Assembly (NCBI GenBank): GCA_965198485.1
Contig: CBDAPQ010000005.1
Location: forward strand, 310,001-374,000
Direction of reading: 5' to 3'
Source of the DNA: RH-AL1 sp965198485
Lineage (GTDB): Bacteria > Pseudomonadota > Alphaproteobacteria > Rhizobiales > Beijerinckiaceae
Length of the DNA stretch: 64,000 nucleotides
Shown: positions 56,401 to 64,000 of the stretch, piece by piece
Layout of the letters: the number at the start of each line of letters is the position of its first letter
Position numbering within the stretch: the first letter of the stretch is position 1
The notes under the pieces: generated by a model
Told to the model about the DNA's origin: nothing
Database searches by the model: none
What the model saw: the letters and a program-made list of their open reading frames with translations, nothing else
Translations under genes and position numbers: made by a program

Positions 56401-59400
56401 GTCGGATCGATCGACAGGCCGGCGGGCAGGCCGCTCGCCGCATAGGTGAGGGCGAGGCCGTTGGCGTCGGCGAAGTGCAACGCCGTGGCGATCGGCGCGA
56501 TCGTCGTGCCGTCCGGCGAGCGCGCCGCGGAGACGGCGGCGCCCGCCGTCGGCGGCAGATCGGCGACGGTCCAGGCGAAAGTCTCGCTTGTCGCCGCGCC
56601 CTTGTCGTCCGTCGCCGTCACGGTGACGGTGTAGGGGCCGCCGAGCGAGGCGTGCGGGTCGATCGTGCCCGTGATCAGCCCGGTGGCCGGATTGATCGAG
56701 AGCCCGGCCGGGAGCCCGCTGGCGGCGTAGGTGACGATGTCGCCGGTGTTGGGATCAGCGAAGGATTTGCCGGCATCGATCGAGACCTGCTGCCCGTCGG
56801 CATCGTGCTGGTCCGGCGTCGGTTTGCCGAGCGCGGGCGCCTGGTTGGTCGAGTCGAGGGTGAAGGTCTGGGTCGCCGTGCCGCCCTGGCCGTCGCTGGC
56901 GGTGACGGTCACGGTGTAGGTGCCATCCAGCGTCGCGCCCGAGCCGGTGGTGGTCGGCGCGTTCTTCGAGGCGTCGTGGTTGACGAAGCCGGTGATGGCA
57001 CCGGTGTCGGGATCGATGCTCAAGCCGCGCGGCATGCCGGTGGCGGCAAAGGTCAGCGGCCGGCCTTGGGGGCTCGAGAAGCCGCCCAACGTGGCAATGG
57101 CGATGCCGTTCTCGCCATCGGTGAAGTGCTGGGCCGGTAGCGTGCCCTGCGCCGTGGGCGGCACGTCGCCGATCCCCCAGGTTAAGGTGGCGGCCGTGGC
57201 GGCGCCCTTGTCGTCGGTCGCCGTCACGGTGACGTAATAGCCACCGACGGCAACGTTGCCGGCCACCGTGCCGGAGATCACGCCGGTGTTCGCGTCGATC
57301 GTCAAGCCCTTCGGCAGGTTGGAGGCGGCATAGGTCAGCGTGTCGCCGGGGTTCGGGTCCGTGAACGCCTTCGAGGTATTGACCGGCGTGATGGTGTCCC
57401 CGTCCTTGTTCGTCTCGTTGGCGAGCGGCGTGCTGACGGCCGGCGCCTGGTTGGATGCGGTCAGATGAAACGTGTTGGTCGCGGTACCGCCCTGCCCGTC
57501 TTTGACGGTGACGGCTACGGTGTAGATGCCGCCGGCAATCTCGGCCGAGGCCTCGTGGTCCAGGGTACCGGAGATGAGACCGCTGTTCGGGTCGATCGAG
57601 AGGCCGGACGGCAGGCCGGTGGCGCTGTAGGTCAGCGCCACGTCGTTAGGGTTGGTGAAGCCGCCGGCCGTGGCATAGCTCACCGACGTGCCGTCGTTGA
57701 TCGAGCGGTCGGCGAGCGGCGGCGTCGCCTGCGGCGCGAGGTCGTCGACGACCCAATTCAAGCTCTCGCTCGTCGCCGCGCCCTTGTCGTCCGTCGCGGT
57801 CACGGTGACCTTGTACGGGCCCCGTGCCGATGCCGCCTTTTCGATGGTGCCCGAGATCAGGCCGGTGTTCGGGTCGATCGTCAGACCCCTCGGCAGGTTG
57901 GAGGCGGAGAAGGTGAGCGGGTCGCCGTTGGCATCCGAGAACGCCGGCGCCGCCCCGACCGAGACGGTCTGGCCGTCCTGACCGTGCTGGTCGCTCGTTG
58001 GTCTTCCCACGGCCGGGGCGGAGTTGGTGGCGTCGAAGGCGAAGGTCTGGGTGGCGCTGCCGCCGAGCCCGTCGTATGCGGTGACGGTGATCGTATAGGT
58101 CCCGTCGAGCGTCGCGCCCATGCCCGAGATCGTCGGCGCGTTCTTCGAGGCGTCGGGGTCGATCGCGCCGGACATTACACCGGTCGCGGGGTCGATGGTC
58201 AGGCCGGGCGGCAGGCCGGTGGCGGCATAGTACAGCGCGTTGCCGTTGGTTGGCGTGAAGCCGGAAGATGTCGCGATCGAGAGGCCGCTGGAGCCGTCGG
58301 CGTCCTTCTGCCCGGCCAGAGTGCCGTCGGTGGTCGGCGGCACGTCGGCGACGGCCCAGGTGAAGACCTCGCTCGTCGCCGCGCCCTTGTCGTCTGTCGC
58401 CGTGACGGTGACCTGATCGGTGCCGGGATAAGCATTACCCGCGATGCTGCCGGTGATCTTGCCCGAGGAGTCGATCGCAAGGCCCGGCGGCAGGTTGTTC
58501 GCGCTGTAGGTCAGCGGATCACCGTTGGGATCGGAGAACGCCTGCGAGGCGTCGACTGTGGCGATGGTGTCGCCATCCTTGTTGCTCTGGCTGGCCGTCA
58601 CCGTGCCCACCACGGGCGCCTGATTGGCGACGTCGAGCGCGAAGGTCTGCTCCGTGGCGCCCGACATGTTCGTCGCGGTGACGGTGATCGAATAGACGCT
58701 GTCGGCCGTCCGCTCCGCCCCTGTCGGATCGACGCCCGCGATCGAGGCATCATGATCGATCGTGCCGGTGATGGCGCCGGTCGTAGCATCGATCGAGAGA
58801 CCCTTGGGCAGGCCGCTCGCGGTGAAGACCGTGGTGCCGTCGTTCGTGAAATGGCTGCCCGTGTCGATGGAAGCCGCGTCGCCGTCGAAGCTGGCGACGT
58901 TGGGGATCGGGCTGAGGCTCGAGGGCGGCGTCGCCTGTATCGTCCAGTGGAAGGTCTCGGTGGTGGCCGCGCCCTTGTCGTCGGTCGCTGTCACCGCGAC
59001 CGTGTAAGGCGAATTGGTGGAATCGCCTTGCTGTAAGGTCCCGGAGATGATGCCGGTCTTGGGATCGATCATCAGGCCGGTGGGCAGGCCGGTGGCGACG
59101 TAGGTGACGAGATCGCCGGTGTTGGGGTCGACGAAGGCCTCGCCGGCGTTGACCGACACGACATCGCCGTCGGTGTTGGTCTGCGTGGGCGTGTTGGTGG
59201 CGATCGCCGGCGCCTGGTTGGTGGCGTCGAGGGTGAAGGTCTGCGTGGCGGTGCCGCCGATCCCGTCGGCCGCGGTCACGACGATCGTGTAGGTGCCGTC
59301 GAGGGTTGCGCCCGACCCGGTCGTCGTCGGCGCGTTGGCGGAGGCGTCGTGGTCGAGCGTGCCCGTGATCGTGCCCGTCGCGGGATCGATCGACAACCCG

Positions 59401-62400
59401 GCGGGCAAACCCGTGACGCTGTAGGTCAGCGTGTTGTTGTTACGATCGGTGAACGCCGATGCCGTGACGACCGAGATGCCCGGCGTGCCGTCGGCGTCGG
59501 TCTGGTCGGCGATGGTCCCGTTGGGCTGGGGCGATACGGAGCCGATCGTCCAGCCGAAGGTCTCGGTGGTCGCCAGCCCCTTGTCGTCGGTCGCCGTGAT
59601 CGCGACGGCATAGGCACCGGCGGCGGCGCTGGGCGACACCGTGCCGGAGATGATGCCGGTCTTGGGATCGACGACGAGGCCGGCCGGCAGCGCCGAAGCT
59701 GAATAGGTCAGCGGGTCGCCGTTGGGGTCGGAGAAGGCCTTCGAGGTGTCCACAGGCGTGATCGTGTCGCCGTCGAGATTGCTTTGGCCAACCGTCTTGG
59801 TGCCGACCACCGGCGCCTGGTTCGACGAAGTCAGGTTGAAGTCGTTAGTCGCGGTACCGCCCTGACCGTCGTTGGCCGTCACCGCGATGGCATAGGTGCC
59901 GCCATTGCCGCCGGTGGAGGCGTCGTGATTGATCGTGCCGGAGATCGCGCCGCTGTTGGGATCGATCGAGAGCCCGCTCGGCAGGCCGCTGGCCGTGTAG
60001 GTGTAGGCGACGTCGTTCGGGTTGGTGAAACCGCTCGCTGTGGCGATCGTGACGGCCGTTCCGTCGTAGACCGAACGATCGGAAAGCGCCGGCGTTGCCA
60101 CTGGCGCGACGTCGTTCACCGTCCACTCGAAGGTCTCGGAGGTGGCCGCGCCCTTGTCGTCGGTGATCGTCACGGTCGTCGTGAACGGGCCGTACTTCGA
60201 GGCGTGCGGATCGATCGTGCCGGAGATCAGACCGGTGGAGGCGTTGATCGAGAGGCCGGTCGGCAGTCCGCTCGCGGAATAGCTGAAGGTGTCGCCGATG
60301 TTCTGGTCGCTGAACGGTTTGGCACCGTCGAGCGAGACGGTCTGGCCGTCGGCGCCGGTCTGGTCGGGCGTCTGCGCCACCAGGATGGGCGCGTCGTTGG
60401 TCGCGTCGATCTTGAAGGTCTGGGTCGTCGCGCCGCCCTGCCCGTCCGAGACTGTGACCGTCACATCATAGGTACCGTCGAGCGTGGCGCCCGTTCCCGA
60501 CGTGGTCGGCGCGTTCTTTGACGCGTCATGGTCGAGTTGCCCGGTGATCAACCCTGTCGAGGGATCGATCGAGAGCCCCTCCGGCATTCCGGTCGCCGTG
60601 TAGGTCAAGGCCAAGCCGTTCGGGCTGGTGAAGCCGCTCGAGGTGGCGATGCTGATGGCGGCGGTCGAATCCGCGTAGCTCTGGTTGGCCAGCGCGCCGT
60701 CGGCCGTCGGCGGCGTGTCGCTGACGACCCAGGTCAATCCCTCGCGCGTCGCCGCGCCCTTGTCGTCGGTGGCCACCACGCGGACGGCGTCGGTGCCCGG
60801 AGCGGCGTTGGCCGCCACCGTGCCCGATATCACGCCGGTGGCCACGTCGATCGTCAGCCCCGACGGAAGATTGAAGGCGGAGTATGTCAGCGGATCTCCG
60901 TTGGGATCCGAGAAGGCCTTGGAGGCGTCGACGCTGGCGATCGTCTCGCCTGTGGTGCTGGCCTGATTCGCCGTCTTGGTGCCCACCACCGGAGCGCTGT
61001 TCGACGAGTCGATGGTGAAGGTCTGGGTCGCGGTGCCGCCGAGGCCGTCGGAGCCGGTGATCGTGACGGTGTAGGTTCCATCGAGCGTAGCTCCCGAGCC
61101 TATCGTGGTCGGCGCGTTCTTCGAGGCGTCGTGATCGATCGTGCCGGTGACCTGGCCCGTCGTGGGATCGATCGAGAGCCCGGCCGGCAGGCTGCTCGCG
61201 CTGTAGGTGAGCGCGTTGCCGTTCGAGGACGAGAACGCCTGCGCGGTCGCGATGGCGATGCCGGCCTGCCCGTCGGTGTAACTCTGGTTGGCCAGCGTGC
61301 CGCTGGTGGTCGGCGGCGCGTCGTTGATCGTCCAGGTGAAGGTCTCGGTGGTCTGCGCGCCCTTATCGTCGGTGGCGGTGACCTGGACGGAATAGCTGCC
61401 GGGCTGGGCGTTCTTCGCCACTGTCCCTGTGATCAGCCCGGCCGAGGAGATCGACAGGCCCGGCGGCAGCTGGCTCGCCGTGTAGGTCAGCGGATCGCTG
61501 TTTGGGTCGGAGAAGGCCTTCGAGGCGTCGATCGATGGGATGGCGTCGCCGTCGCCGTTGGTCTGGTTCGCCGTGACCGTGCCGACAACTGGCGCCTGGT
61601 TCTTGGAATCGATGGTCAAGGTCTGCTGGGCCGATCCGCCGAGCCCGTCGGAGGCGGTGACGACGACGGTGTAGGTGCCATCGAGCGTGGCGCCCGAGCC
61701 GGACGTCGTCGGCGCGTTCTCGGAGGCGTTGTGATCGATCGTACCGGTGATCTGGCCCGTGGTCGGGTTGATGGTGAGACCGGCGGGAAGACCGCTGACG
61801 CTGTAGATCAGGGCATTGCCGTTGGTGTCGGTGAAACCCTTCGAGGTCGAGATCGCGACTCCGGACTGGCCGTCGGCATAGCTCTGGTTGGCGAGCGTCC
61901 CGTTCTTGGCCGGCGGCACGTCGTTGATCAGCCAGCCAAAGGTTTTGCTCGCCGCCGCACCCTTGTCGTCGGTACCGGTGACGGTAACGGAATACTTGCC
62001 GGGTCGCGCATTCTTGGCGACCGTGCCTGTGATCATGCCTTTGGAAGAGATCGAGAGGCCGGTCGGTAGCCCCGTGGCGGCAAAGGTGAGCGGATCGCCG
62101 TTAGGGTCGGAGAAGGCCTTGGACGCGTCGACCGCGGTGATCGTGTCGCCGTCGCTGTTGGTCTGGTTGGCGGTCGTGGTGCCGACAACCGGCGCCTGAT
62201 TTCTGGAGTCGATTTCGAGGGTCTGGGTCGTGGTGCCGCCCAGGCCGTCCGAGGCCGTCACGACCACGCCATAGGTCCCATCGAGCGTCGCGCCGGAGCC
62301 CGACGTGGTCGGCGCGTTCTTCGAGGCGTCGTGGTCGATGGTCCCGGTGATCGCTCCGGTGGTGGCGTTGATCGTCAGGCCCGCGGGCAGACCGGTGGCG

Positions 62401-64000
62401 CTGTAGGTCAGCGCGTTGCCAATCGAATCAGTGAAGCCGGACGCTGTGGCGATGGAGATGCCGGACTGGCCGTCGCTGTAACTCTGGTTCGGCAAGGTGC
62501 CGCTCGACGTCGGCGGAACATCCTTCACGACCCAGCTGAAGGTCTCGCTCGCCGCCGCGCCCTTGTCGTCGGTGCCGGTGACGGTGACGGGATACGTGCC
62601 GGGTTGAGCATTCTTGGCGACGGTGCCGGTGATCACGCCGGCTGACGATATTGAGAGACCGGTCGGCAGTCCCGTGGCGGTGTAGGTGAGCGTATCGCCA
62701 TTGGGGTCGGCGAAGGCGGCAGCCGCGTTGACGGCCGTGATGGTAAAGCCGTCGCTGTTCGACTGGTTGGCCGTCTTGGTGCCGACCACCGGGGCCTGGT
62801 TCGTCGACCCGATGGTGAAGGTCTGGGTCGTGCTGCCGCCGAGCCCGTCAGAAGCGGTTTCCGTGACGGTGTAGGTGCCGTCGAGCGTCGCGCCGGAGCC
62901 GCTGGTCTTCGGCGCGTTCTTCGAGGCGTCGTGGTCGATCGTGCCGGTGATCTGGCCGGTGCTGGCGTTAATGGAGAGGCCGGTCGGCAGCCCCGTCGCG
63001 GCATAGGTGAGCGTGTTGCCGTTGGCGTCCGTGAAGCCCTGCGAGGTGGCGATCGAGATGCCGGACTGGCCGTCGTCGTAGGCCTGGTTGGCGAGCGTGC
63101 CGTTCTTGGCCGGGGGCACGTCGGCGATGGTCCAGGTGAAGGTCTCGGTCGTCGCCGCGCCCTTGTCGTCGGTGGCGGTGACGACGGTGGAATAGGTGCC
63201 GGGCTGAGCATTCTTGGCGACGGTGCCGGTGATCGAGCCGGCCGAGGAGATGGTCAGGCCGGTCGGCAGGCCGGTCGCCGTGTAGGTCAGCGGGTCGCCG
63301 TTGGGGTCGGAGAAGGCGGCGGCGGCATTGACGGCGGTGATCGTATCGCCGTCGCTGTTCGATTGGTTGGCCGTCTTGGTGCCGACGACCGGCGCCTGGT
63401 TCTTGGAGTCGATGGTGAAGGTCTGGTTGGTGGAGCCGCCCTGCCCGTCTGAGGCCGTCTCGACGACGCTGTATGTGCCGTCCAGCGTTGCGCCGGAGCC
63501 GCTCGTCTTCGGCGCGTTGATCGAGGCGTCGTGGTCGACCGTGCCGGTGATCTGGCCGGTGGTCTGATTGATCGTCAGGCCCTTCGGGAGGCCGGTGGCG
63601 CTATAGGTCAGTGTCAGACCGAGGCTGTCCGAGAACGCCTGCGACGTCGCGATGGAAACTTTGGCCTGACCATCGTTGTAGTTCTGATTGACGATCGTGC
63701 CCTTGTCGGTCGGGTTGACGTTATTGACCGTGATGCCGACGCTGCTCGATGTTGTCATCGCGCCGCCGGTGCCGGTGTTGCCGTTATCGTCGGTCGAGGA
63801 ATTCAGCGTGTCGGAACCGAAGTAGCCGCTTGTCGGCTGGTACTTGATCGTGGCGATGGCGTTGTTGATCGCGCTCAAGGTGCCGGTGAAGGTTTCGGTG
63901 GTGTCCTTGGTGCCGGTGCCTTTGGAGAACGTGAGCCCATTCGTCGAGGCGAGCGAGATCGTCCCATCCGAAACCGACAGGGTAGTGGTTTCCGTGCCGC
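56307..64000 (-). CDS. Giant putative-Ig (He_PIG) repeat protein, N-terminal part, incomplete at window edge
   Basis: The frame is open from 56307 through the right edge (first complete codon at 63998), so the start lies beyond the window. It holds roughly 25 alternating modules of two types: an A type (KTANQSNSDGDTITAVNAA, DKGAATTETFTWTI) and a B type (GTLANQSYTDGQAGIAIAT, DHDASKNAPTTSGSGATLD, GTYTVTVTASDGLGG). The most upstream ~80 residues (FTGTLSAINNAIATIKYQP, SVGITVNNVNP) resemble a different cadherin/Ig-like domain that opens such arrays. The frame is lost near 56390 at the scrambled block. Probable large surface or secreted adhesin; the secretion route is not visible. Confidence 0.8.
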   Translation of the reverse strand, partial: GTETTTLSVSDGTISLASTNGLTFSKGTGTKDTTETFTGTLSAINNAIATIKYQPTSGYFGSDTLNSSTDDNGNTGTGGAMTTSSSVGITVNNVNPTDKGTIVNQNYNDGQAKVSIATSQAFSDSLGLTLTYSATGLPKGLTINQTTGQITGTVDHDASINAPKTSGSGATLDGTYSVVETASDGQGGSTNQTFTIDSKNQAPVVGTKTANQSNSDGDTITAVNAAAAFSDPNGDPLTYTATGLPTGLTISSAGSITGTVAKNAQPGTYSTVVTATDDKGAATTETFTWTIADVPPAKNGTLANQAYDDGQSGISIATSQGFTDANGNTLTYAATGLPTGLSINASTGQITGTIDHDASKNAPKTSGSGATLDGTYTVTETASDGLGGSTTQTFTIGSTNQAPVVGTKTANQSNSDGFTITAVNAAAAFADPNGDTLTYTATGLPTGLSISSAGVITGTVAKNAQPGTYPVTVTGTDDKGAAASETFSWVVKDVPPTSSGTLPNQSYSDGQSGISIATASGFTDSIGNALTYSATGLPAGLTINATTGAITGTIDHDASKNAPTTSGSGATLDGTYGVVVTASDGLGGTTTQTLEIDSRNQAPVVGTTTANQTNSDGDTITAVDASKAFSDPNGDPLTFAATGLPTGLSISSKGMITGTVAKNARPGKYSVTVTGTDDKGAAASKTFGWLINDVPPAKNGTLANQSYADGQSGVAISTSKGFTDTNGNALIYSVSGLPAGLTINPTTGQITGTIDHNASENAPTTSGSGATLDGTYTVVVTASDGLGGSAQQTLTIDSKNQAPVVGTVTANQTNGDGDAIPSIDASKAFSDPNSDPLTYTASQLPPGLSISSAGLITGTVAKNAQPGSYSVQVTATDDKGAQTTETFTWTINDAPPTTSGTLANQSYTDGQAGIAIATAQAFSSSNGNALTYSASSLPAGLSIDPTTGQVTGTIDHDASKNAPTTIGSGATLDGTYTVTITGSDGLGGTATQTFTIDSSNSAPVVGTKTANQASTTGETIASVDASKAFSDPNGDPLTYSAFNLPSGLTIDVATGVISGTVAANAAPGTDAVRVVATDDKGAATREGLTWVVSDTPPTADGALANQSYADSTAAISIATSSGFTSPNGLALTYTATGMPEGLSIDPSTGLITGQLDHDASKNAPTTSGTGATLDGTYDVTVTVSDGQGGATTQTFKIDATNDAPILVAQTPDQTGADGQTVSLDGAKPFSDQNIGDTFSYSASGLPTGLSINASTGLISGTIDPHASKYGPFTTTVTITDDKGAATSETFEWTVNDVAPVATPALSDRSVYDGTAVTIATASGFTNPNDVAYTYTASGLPSGLSIDPNSGAISGTINHDASTGGNGGTYAIAVTANDGQGGTATNDFNLTSSNQAPVVGTKTVGQSNLDGDTITPVDTSKAFSDPNGDPLTYSASALPAGLVVDPKTGIISGTVSPSAAAGAYAVAITATDDKGLATTETFGWTIGSVSPQPNGTIADQTDADGTPGISVVTASAFTDRNNNTLTYSVTGLPAGLSIDPATGTITGTLDHDASANAPTTTGSGATLDGTYTIVVTAADGIGGTATQTFTLDATNQAPAIATNTPTQTNTDGDVVSVNAGEAFVDPNTGDLVTYVATGLPTGLMIDPKTGIISGTLQQGDSTNSPYTVAVTATDDKGAATTETFHWTIQATPPSSLSPIPNVASFDGDAASIDTGSHFTNDGTTVFTASGLPKGLSIDATTGAITGTIDHDASIAGVDPTGAERTADSVYSITVTATNMSGATEQTFALDVANQAPVVGTVTASQSNKDGDTIATVDASQAFSDPNGDPLTYSANNLPPGLAIDSSGKITGSIAGNAYPGTDQVTVTATDDKGAATSEVFTWAVADVPPTTDGTLAGQKDADGSSGLSIATSSGFTPTNGNALYYAATGLPPGLTIDPATGVMSGAIDPDASKNAPTISGMGATLDGTYTITVTAYDGLGGSATQTFAFDATNSAPAVGRPTSDQHGQDGQTVSVGAAPAFSDANGDPLTFSASNLPRGLTIDPNTGLISGTIEKAASARGPYKVTVTATDDKGAATSESLNWVVDDLAPQATPPLADRSINDGTSVSYATAGGFTNPNDVALTYSATGLPSGLSIDPNSGLISGTLDHEASAEIAGGIYTVAVTVKDGQGGTATNTFHLTASNQAPAVSTPLANETNKDGDTITPVNTSKAFTDPNPGDTLTYAASNLPKGLTIDANTGVISGTVAGNVAVGGYYVTVTATDDKGAATAATLTWGIGDVPPTAQGTLPAQHFTDGENGIAIATLGGFSSPQGRPLTFAATGMPRGLSIDPDTGAITGFVNHDASKNAPTTTGSGATLDGTYTVTVTASDGQGGTATQTFTLDSTNQAPALGKPTPDQHDADGQQVSIDAGKSFADPNTGDIVTYAASGLPAGLSINPATGLITGTIDPHASLGGPYTVTVTATDDKGAATSETFAWTVADLPPTAGAAVSAARSPDGTTIAPIATALHFADANGLALTYAASGLPAGLSIDPTTGQPGTLATTPRRTRRPPPARARRWMAPTP
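60508..63810 (-). repeat. 600-bp tandem super-repeat encoding paired Ig-like modules
   Basis: The landmark GGCGCGTTCT (encoding part of the NAPTT loop) recurs at 61111, 61711, 62311 and 62911, with a variant at 63511: exactly 600 bases apart. The next one leftwards, at 60508, is 603 away. Each period codes for one A-type and one B-type module, 200 residues. Further left the array continues with more divergent units and lengths. Exact spacing and high identity indicate recent tandem duplication or gene conversion. Confidence 0.85.

Overview
The window looks like a GC-rich alphaproteobacterial chromosome. The supporting gene sets are mipZ, an mnmG-rsmG-parA-parB block, a folA-hflK-hflC operon, a RegB/RegA-type redox two-component pair beside a cytochrome bo quinol oxidase operon, and a CHCC zinc-finger protein of the alphaproteobacterial/mitochondrial type. 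The order is probably Hyphomicrobiales or Rhodospirillales; the sequence alone does not settle it. Codon usage and base composition look homogeneous by eye, apart from an AT-richer leader near 48.5 kb. I saw no rRNA, tRNA, CRISPR array, IS element or phage genes.

Layout. 0-1.4 kb: a coupled three-gene cluster of unknown function with a DUF1828/DUF1829-type protein. 1.8-12.3 kb: housekeeping genes (hflKC, folA, zinc-finger protein, FAD monooxygenase, mipZ, parAB, rsmG, mnmG, CHRD protein). 12.4-15.0 kb: a Zn/Mn-type ABC importer. 15.0-19.5 kb: small secreted protein, ruvB, a coiled-coil/Uma2 pair, a lytic transglycosylase and a small anchored Ig-like protein. 19.8-28.4 kb: RegA/RegB, SURF1 and cyoDCBA on the minus strand, divergent from an MFS transporter. 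28.6-38.5 kb: a tightly coupled nine-gene operon (two CrtI-family desaturases/oxidases, DUF2141, ABC-2 exporter pair, PlsC-type acyltransferase, family-2 glycosyltransferase, carotenoid oxygenase, CobF). 39.0-42.1 kb: HxlR regulator with an EmrAB-type efflux system. 42.4-47.7 kb: LysR regulator, a decayed aldo/keto reductase and a PaoABC-type aldehyde oxidoreductase. 48.6-51.0 kb: a GAF-GGDEF protein and a REC-EAL protein. 51.4-64.0 kb: a giant minus-strand protein built from putative-Ig (He_PIG) repeats with a 600-bp super-repeat. It runs off the right edge and is broken near 56 kb by a scrambled block that may be an assembly artefact.

The most interesting system is the 28.6-38.5 kb operon. 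Its desaturase, oxidase, glycosyltransferase and acyltransferase set resembles the logic of staphyloxanthin-type acyl-glycosyl C30 carotenoids. Here it is joined to a dedicated ABC-2 exporter, a small secreted DUF2141 protein, a carotenoid-cleavage oxygenase and a corrin-pathway methyltransferase. I infer a modified or exported carotenoid or apocarotenoid product. Also notable are two dispersed copies of a ~210-bp structured intergenic element, Met/His-rich tails on CyoA and CyoD, and the 600-bp repeat array with its damaged segment.
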